From Verrucomicrobiota bacterium (GTDB lineage Bacteria > Verrucomicrobiota > Verrucomicrobiia > JADLBR01): a stretch of 38,246 bases of DNA. This document shows positions 33,606 through 38,246 of the stretch, piece by piece (position 1 is the stretch's first letter; each line of letters opens with the position of its first letter). Under the pieces are notes generated by a model, which searched no databases, was not told the DNA's origin, and saw only the letters and a list, made by a program, of their open reading frames with translations. The translations under genes and the position numbers were made by a program. The DNA lies in contig JAKQKQ010000001.1 of assembly GCA_029560585.1 (NCBI GenBank), forward strand, positions 1 through 38,246, in the 5' to 3' direction.

Positions 33606-35708
33606 ATGCCCCCTGCCATGAACTCCTTTCAACCCCGCCCCAACCACCCGTTCACGATCCTCCCCTTCCTGCTCGCCGCCGCACTGTCCCTCCGCGCGGA
33701 CGTCGTGCCGCACCCCCTGTTCACCGACAACATGGTGCTCCAGCGCGACATGCCCATCGCCATCTATGGCAAGGCCACCGAGGACGAACGGGTGACCGTC
33801 AACCTCGCCGGCCAAGAGGCTTCGACCATCACGAAGAATGGACGTTGGCGCGCCTCCCTCACGCCCCTCCGCGCCGGGGGCCCGCACACCCTCACGATCA
33901 AGGGCGCTAACACGATCACCCTCCAGAACATTCTCATCGGCGACGTCTGGCTCTGCACCGGCCAGTCAAACATGGCCGGTTCCCTCGATAGCTACATCAA
34001 GTACGGAAACGGCATGTTCCAAGAGTACAAGAACGTCCCCGGCGGCTACCGCAACGCCAACATCCGCCTCTTCAAGTGCGCCAATGTCGGATTCGACGCA
34101 CCCCAGACTGAACCGGCGACCGACTCCGCCTTCGGCCCGAGATGGCGCGAGTGCGATCCCGACGCCGCCGTCCTCTTCTCCGCCACCGGCTTCTTCTTCG
34201 GAAAAGCACTCCAGCCCGCGGCCGGTGTCCCCGTCGGCCTCATCTACGCCACCCTCGGCGGCACGCCCGCGGAATCATGGATGTCACCAGCAACGCTGCG
34301 CGCCACCCCCGACGCCAAACCCTATCTCGATGCCTACGAGAAGGCGGTCGCCAACCTGCCCGCCGCGCTCGAGGAACACAAGAAGCGCATCGACGCATGG
34401 GAGGCGAAGCGCAAGGCGGGGGCCCGCGCCGAAGAACTCGGCCGTCGGCCCGACGAGCCCATGGGCCCCCAACACATCAAGCGCCCATCGGCACTGTATC
34501 ACGGCGTCATCTGCCCGCTCCAGGGCTTCGCCATCAAGGGCGCCATCTGGTACCAGGGCGAAGGCAACGCCGGCCGCGCCAAGGAGTACCGAACCGTCTT
34601 CCCCGCCCTCATTCGCAATTGGCGAAACGATTGGAAACAGGGCGACTTCCCCTTCCTCTTCGTCCAACTGGCCGCATACCAGAAAGCCGAGCAGGATCCC
34701 ACCGATCCCCCCTGGGCCCACCTCCGAGAGGCGCAAACGCTGACGTGGAAGACCGTCCCAAATACGGGCATGGCGGTGGCAATCGATGGCGGCCTCGAGG
34801 ACAACATCCACCCGCCCTACAAAGAACTCGTGGGCAACCGCCTCGCCTCCGCCGCCCGCGCCGTCGCCTACGGCGAATCCCTCGTGTACTCGGGGCCCCT
34901 CTTCAAATCCATGCGCGTCGAGCGAGACAGGGCCGTGCTCACGTTCGAGCACGCCGGCTCCGGCCTCGAGACCAGAGAGATCACCCTCAACGCCTACGGC
35001 AAGACCCCCTACCACCTCCCGGCCAACGAACTCAAAGGTTTCTCGCTCTGCGGCGAAGATAGAAAATTCCACTGGGCCAAGGCCACGATCAGCGGCAAGG
35101 ACACGGTGGAACTCCAGTGCGATCAGGTGCCGAAACCCGTCGCCGCCCGCTACGCCTGGGCCAGTTTTCCCCTCTGCAACCTCTTCAACAAGGAAGGCTT
35201 CGCCGCGGGGCCATTCCGCACCGATGATTTCGAGCAGGGCTACGCCGAAAAGGTCGGGGGCGTCGCCATCGGAAAAAAACACGCCTCGTCCCACCCCAAT
35301 CCCAATTCGGCGAAAAACGGCTCGTGGGACGGGCTCACCGACGGCTCCCTCGCCGACGACGGCCGGGCCACCTACTCCACCGACGCGCGCATGACGTTCC
35401 CCAAGAGCGTCGTCATCGACCTCGAGCGACCCCACGCCATCGACACGGTCCGCCTCTTCAACTCCGCCAACGGAGGCACCAAGACCGTCGAGGCCCTGAT
35501 CTCGGCCGACGGCGCCACCTACGAGCCGATCGGGAAGACCGTCTTCGAGAACTACACGGCCGCCACATTCGACGCCAAACCCAAGGAACCAAGGATCGCG
35601 CGCTACGTGAAGATCATCTTTCACGACGTCCACGATCTATCATTCACAAAAAAGCCTAATGGATTTGTCTTTCTTCGTGAAGTCGAGGTCCTTGGAAAAC
35701 CGGAGTGA
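33606..35708 (+). CDS. Secreted sialate O-acetylesterase-like SGNH esterase with C-terminal discoidin-like domain
   Basis: 700 residues from the ATG at 33606; an ATG at 33618 is an alternative, and neither has a strong ribosome site. A signal peptide (FTILPFLLAAALSLRA) is followed by LFTDNMVLQRDMPIAIYGKA, typical of the N-terminal beta domain. The catalytic serine is Ser121 in TGQSNMAGS; AIKGAIWYQGEGNAG and GGLEDNIHPPYKE provide the oxyanion and Asp-His elements. The last about 150 residues (NGSWDGLTDGSLADDGRATY onward) resemble a discoidin-type binding domain. Removes acetyl groups from sialic acid or, as in many environmental homologues, from plant or algal polysaccharides. Followed after 4 nt by the PQQ-like protein gene. 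Confidence 0.9.
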   Translation: MPPAMNSFQPRPNHPFTILPFLLAAALSLRADVVPHPLFTDNMVLQRDMPIAIYGKATEDERVTVNLAGQEASTITKNGRWRASLTPLRAGGPHTLTIKGANTITLQNILIGDVWLCTGQSNMAGSLDSYIKYGNGMFQEYKNVPGGYRNANIRLFKCANVGFDAPQTEPATDSAFGPRWRECDPDAAVLFSATGFFFGKALQPAAGVPVGLIYATLGGTPAESWMSPATLRATPDAKPYLDAYEKAVANLPAALEEHKKRIDAWEAKRKAGARAEELGRRPDEPMGPQHIKRPSALYHGVICPLQGFAIKGAIWYQGEGNAGRAKEYRTVFPALIRNWRNDWKQGDFPFLFVQLAAYQKAEQDPTDPPWAHLREAQTLTWKTVPNTGMAVAIDGGLEDNIHPPYKELVGNRLASAARAVAYGESLVYSGPLFKSMRVERDRAVLTFEHAGSGLETREITLNAYGKTPYHLPANELKGFSLCGEDRKFHWAKATISGKDTVELQCDQVPKPVAARYAWASFPLCNLFNKEGFAAGPFRTDDFEQGYAEKVGGVAIGKKHASSHPNPNSAKNGSWDGLTDGSLADDGRATYSTDARMTFPKSVVIDLERPHAIDTVRLFNSANGGTKTVEALISADGATYEPIGKTVFENYTAATFDAKPKEPRIARYVKIIFHDVHDLSFTKKPNGFVFLREVEVLGKPE

Positions 35709-35712
35709 CCCC

Positions 35713-36939
35713 ATGCGCGCCCCCCTGCTCCTCGCCCTGGCAACGCTCGCGCTCTCCCTGTCGGCAGAGGACTGGCCCGCATGGCGTGGGCCCCGCGGCG
35801 ACGGCACCTCCACGGAAACCGGAATACCCATCCGATGGGACGCCGCCCAGAACATTGCGTGGAAGGTGCCCATCCCCGGCGTCGGCCATTCCTCACCCAT
35901 CGTGTTCGGCGACCGCGTCTTCGTCACCTCCTTCATCGAGGAGGGCGGCAAGCGCGCGCTGCTCTGCCTTGACCGCCGCACCGGCAAGACGCTCTGGGAG
36001 CGCGTCGTTCTCACCTCCCCGCCCGAGCGCAAACACAAGTTCAATAGCCACGCCAGTTCCACCCCGGCCACCGACGGCATACATGTCTGGGTGCCATTCC
36101 TTCAGGCCCCGGACATCCGCCTCGCCTGCTACGACATGGACGGCAATGAGGCCTGGCGCACCTCCCCCGGCACTTTCAAATCCGTCCACGGATTCTGCTC
36201 GTCGCCGCTCCTCTACAAGGATCTCGTCATCCTCAATTGCGACCAGGACGACGTTGCGTTCATCGTCGCCTACGAGAAGGCGACCGGCAAAGAGCGCTGG
36301 CGCGCCGACCGCCCCAACCGCACCCGCTCGTACTGCGCCCCGATCATCAGGGATGCCGCGGGCAAGACCCAGATGGTCCTCACCGGCAGCAAATGCGTCG
36401 CAAGCTATGACCCCGCCACCGGCAGACAGCATTGGATCATCGACGGCCCCACCGAACAGTTCGTCGCCAGCCCCGTGTTCGCGGAAAACTTGTTCTTCAT
36501 CACGGGCGGCTATCCCCAGCACCACTTCCTCGCCATCCGGCCAGACGGCTCCGGCAATGTGACCCAGACGCATGCCGCGTGGCACGACGACAGCGACTTC
36601 AAGGCGGTCTCTTACGTTCCCTCCCCCATCGCCCACGGAAAATTCCTCTTCGTGGTCTCCGACGTGGGCATCGCCAGTTGCCTCGAGGCCAAGACCGGGA
36701 AAAGGCTCTGGCGCGAACAGCTCGGCCGCCACCACTGGCCCTCCCCAGTCTCTGCCGAAAACCGCCTCTACCTCCTCGATGACGACGGAAATACCTTCGT
36801 GCTCGATGCGGGTCCCAAGTTCAATGTCATCGCAAAAAACCCAATCGCCGAGGAATGCTATGCGTCTCCGGCCATCTCCCATGGCCAGATCTTCATCCGC
36901 ACCATGACCAACCTCTGGTGCGTCGGCGCAGGGCGCTGA
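35713..36939 (+). CDS. Secreted PQQ-like beta-propeller repeat protein
   Basis: 408 residues. The ATG at 35713 is 4 nt after the esterase stop with GGAG 7 nt upstream. Signal peptide MRAPLLLALATLALSLSA is followed by EDWPAWRGPRGDGTS, the standard opening of the family in PVC bacteria. Propeller blades are marked by LDRRTGKTLWE, YDMDGNEAWR, YEKATGKERWR, YDPATGRQHW and LEAKTGKRLWRE. No PQQ ligand set can be assigned; most such proteins are not proven enzymes. Co-transcription with the esterase suggests a joint extracellular role. Confidence 0.9.
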   Translation: MRAPLLLALATLALSLSAEDWPAWRGPRGDGTSTETGIPIRWDAAQNIAWKVPIPGVGHSSPIVFGDRVFVTSFIEEGGKRALLCLDRRTGKTLWERVVLTSPPERKHKFNSHASSTPATDGIHVWVPFLQAPDIRLACYDMDGNEAWRTSPGTFKSVHGFCSSPLLYKDLVILNCDQDDVAFIVAYEKATGKERWRADRPNRTRSYCAPIIRDAAGKTQMVLTGSKCVASYDPATGRQHWIIDGPTEQFVASPVFAENLFFITGGYPQHHFLAIRPDGSGNVTQTHAAWHDDSDFKAVSYVPSPIAHGKFLFVVSDVGIASCLEAKTGKRLWREQLGRHHWPSPVSAENRLYLLDDDGNTFVLDAGPKFNVIAKNPIAEECYASPAISHGQIFIRTMTNLWCVGAGR

Positions 36940-36968
36940 TTCGAAAAGAGGGCGTATCGGTCGGGTAG

Positions 36969-36988
36969 CGAAGGGCTTGCGCCCTTCG
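36969..36988. other. Hairpin between convergent genes
   Basis: CGAAGGGC-TTGC-GCCCTTCG is a perfect 8-bp stem 29 bp after the PQQ-like gene and 70 bp from the convergent thiD stop. It has no T-run on either side, so it may be a REP-like palindrome or a weak bidirectional terminator. Confidence 0.45.
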
Positions 36989-37057
36989 GCGGGGGGCTAG
37001 CTCGAAAACACCGGGCGCACGCCCATTGCCGCGGCGACCGCGCGCCTCTTCCTCCCC

Positions 37058-37849
37058 TCAGCCGGAATACTCCAGCACCCGCCACTGGCCGATCGTCTTC
37101 GCGCCAGCGATCGCGCGCGTGACGAACGCCTTGCCCAGCCCGACCGCCTCGCGCATTGCCAGACCCTTCGCCAGCCCAGCCGTGATCGCCGCCGACAGCG
37201 TGCAGCCCGTCCCGTGCGTCTGGGCCCCCTTGACATACGGGGCCTCGAATACCGCCACGTCACCCCCATCCGCCAGCACGTCCATCGCCAACTTCCCGGG
37301 CATGTGTCCACCCTTCAGCAACACCGCGCAACCAAAACGCGCGCGGAGCGTCTCGGCCCCCTCCCTCATCGCCGCCACATTCGGCAACGGCTTTCCAAGC
37401 AGCAGCGCCGCCTCGTCCAAATTCGGCGTCATGAGCTCCGCCATCGGCAGAAGCCCCTCGCAGAGGGCCTTTATCGCGCTCGGCTTCAGTAACTCCGCCC
37501 CGCTCGTGGCGACCATCACGGGATCCACCACCAGTTTTGGCCGCCGCTTGGCCGATGACAGTGCGGCCACCACAACGCCGATGATCTGCGCCGAATACAG
37601 CATCCCCGTCTTGACCGCGGCCACGGGAAATCCCTCCAGATTGAGCCGGATCTGGTCGGCCAAGATCTCTGGCCTCACCGCCTGAATCGACACCACCTTG
37701 CCCGGATGCTCGGCAACCACGCACGTCACCGCACAAAGACCGTGAACGCCGTACACCTGAAACGTCTTCAAGTCGGCCTGCAGCCCCGCGCCCGACGAAC
37801 TGTCCGAGCCCGCCACCGTCATTGCCGCCGGCATGCTGTCACGCCTCAT
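37058..37849 (-). CDS. thiD: Hydroxymethylpyrimidine/phosphomethylpyrimidine kinase
   Basis: 263 residues. The ATG at 37849 has GGAGGGTGGG just upstream; the longer open frame upstream lacks homology. Phosphorylates HMP and HMP-P for thiamine synthesis or salvage. Motifs of the ribokinase-like fold: TVAGSDSSSGAGLQADLKTF (HMP binding), VKTGMLYS, VVDPVMVATSG, MTPNLDEAALLLGK, VLLKGGH and the anion hole THGTGCTLSAAI. It stands alone with no other thiamine genes and no TPP riboswitch that I can see. Confidence 0.94.
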   Translation of the reverse strand: MRRDSMPAAMTVAGSDSSSGAGLQADLKTFQVYGVHGLCAVTCVVAEHPGKVVSIQAVRPEILADQIRLNLEGFPVAAVKTGMLYSAQIIGVVVAALSSAKRRPKLVVDPVMVATSGAELLKPSAIKALCEGLLPMAELMTPNLDEAALLLGKPLPNVAAMREGAETLRARFGCAVLLKGGHMPGKLAMDVLADGGDVAVFEAPYVKGAQTHGTGCTLSAAITAGLAKGLAMREAVGLGKAFVTRAIAGAKTIGQWRVLEYSG

Positions 37850-38107
37850 CCCACCCTCCCCAGGGCCAGCGCGGCCCACGCCATGGGTTTGTTTCTCATA
37901 CCCAGAATCTTCCATAGCCCACCCCAGATTCCAATCGCCCATGACAACACCGCCCGCCACACCATCGCGATGGGCGCGGGAGGGACGCCGGCCCCGGCGT
38001 CCGCGATCCACCCGCGCACGTTGATCTCGCTTCCGTCGCCCTTGCGGCCCGCGAGGCCGCGGACCCTCCCGGTGGGGACTCGCGACGCGGACCCGTTTCT
38101 TCCCGCT
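37850..38107. other. Intergenic space before repeat copy C
   Basis: 258 bp upstream of thiD. It contains the second copy of the GGTGGATCGC hairpin repeat. No gene or clear promoter is seen. Confidence 0.4.
37978..38012 (-). repeat. Short hairpin repeat GGTGGATCGC...GGCGTC, copy 2
   Basis: Read on the minus strand it is GGTGGATCGCGGACGCCGGG followed by GCCGGCGTCCCTCCC; the GGACGCCGG/CCGGCGTCC stem is perfect here (37983-38001). Matches 19214-19248. Confidence 0.6.
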
Positions 38108-38246
38108 AGCCCGGATATTTCACAGCCTGTCGGCTGTGAAATTCCGGGCTCTGGGAAAACCGCGCCATGAAAGCCATTTATTGGGAAAGGTCAGGCAAAG
38201 ACTGGGTCTTTTCGCGGTTGCGGAGTGTGTTTCGCGGACCGGTGGC
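38108..38246 (+). repeat. Dispersed hairpin-flanked repeat, copy C (cut by window end)
   Basis: Left hairpin 38108-38127 with 38132-38150 (loop TGTC, one-base bulge), then TGGGAAAACCGCGCC and the conserved core up to the last base of the window. Same orientation as copy A. In the core it shares some bases with copy B (AAAGG, TCAGGCAAAGAC, GGACCGG-like end) and others with copy A (ATGAAAGCC, TCGCGGTTGCGGAG). Confidence 0.9.

Noticed and set aside
37850-38107. Possible TPP riboswitch upstream of thiD
   Set aside because: No CTGAGA and ACCTGA-type core motifs in the right order were found on the minus strand, and the ribosome site directly follows an otherwise featureless region.

Overview
The window is GC-rich bacterial DNA and reads like a member of the Verrucomicrobiota or a close PVC-group relative. 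The inference rests on gene content: a giant PEP-CTERM surface protein with autotransporter-type beta repeats, Tat-exported Gfo/Idh/MocA oxidoreductases, a formylglycine-type sulfatase fused to ThuA and DUF6807 (PmoA-like) domains, a sialate O-acetylesterase, a secreted PQQ-like beta-propeller protein and a GH43 enzyme. I see no rRNA, tRNA, CRISPR array, transposase or phage gene.

Layout. 1-3805 is the 3' part of the PEP-CTERM gene. 4213-12626 (minus) is a tightly packed four-gene operon read in the order sugar isomerase/epimerase-like TIM barrel, Tat-exported Gfo/Idh/MocA, a 1,624-residue ThuA-sulfatase-HEAT-discoidin-DUF6807 fusion, and a second Tat-exported Gfo/Idh/MocA. The last three genes are joined by 4-nt start/stop overlaps. 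A divergent AraC-family regulator (12747-13862) probably controls it. 14059-16797 (minus) encodes a two-subunit 2-oxoacid:ferredoxin oxidoreductase. 16899-18942 (plus) holds DUF2752, GH43 and DUF2721 genes. 19326-20354 (minus) is a WYL regulator. 20701-28584 is mostly minus-strand: ankyrin protein, DUF192 lipoprotein, ExoD, TerC, CCA-adding enzyme, flippase-like membrane protein, TIM-barrel protein and ribosomal protein S21 with a clear terminator; one plus-strand DUF4410-like lipoprotein sits inside. 28998-31041 is proB-proA, 31045-33390 comEC, 33606-36939 a sialate O-acetylesterase plus PQQ-like protein pair, and 37058-37849 thiD.

The two things most worth attention are these. (1) The 4213-13862 locus combines two exported Gfo/Idh/MocA oxidoreductases, a TIM-barrel isomerase-like protein and an AraC regulator, the same cast as known 3-keto-glycoside pathways, but replaces the usual small DUF1080 enzyme with one huge secreted multi-domain protein that carries a sulfatase. 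This could be a sulfated-glycan version of that pathway. (2) A dispersed repeat of about 224 bp is present in three copies (3908, 20435 inverted, 38108 running off the window). It has a symmetric hairpin - 12-bp inverted repeat - core - 12-bp inverted repeat - hairpin architecture, and no gene explains it. Smaller hairpin-rich repeats occur at 18998-19171, 19214-19248, 37978-38012 and 4093-4137, so intergenic space here is heavily populated by palindromic elements.

Coding starts were chosen by Shine-Dalgarno spacing, overlap with the upstream stop, and position of signal peptides. All functional calls are from reading the protein sequences; no database search was possible.
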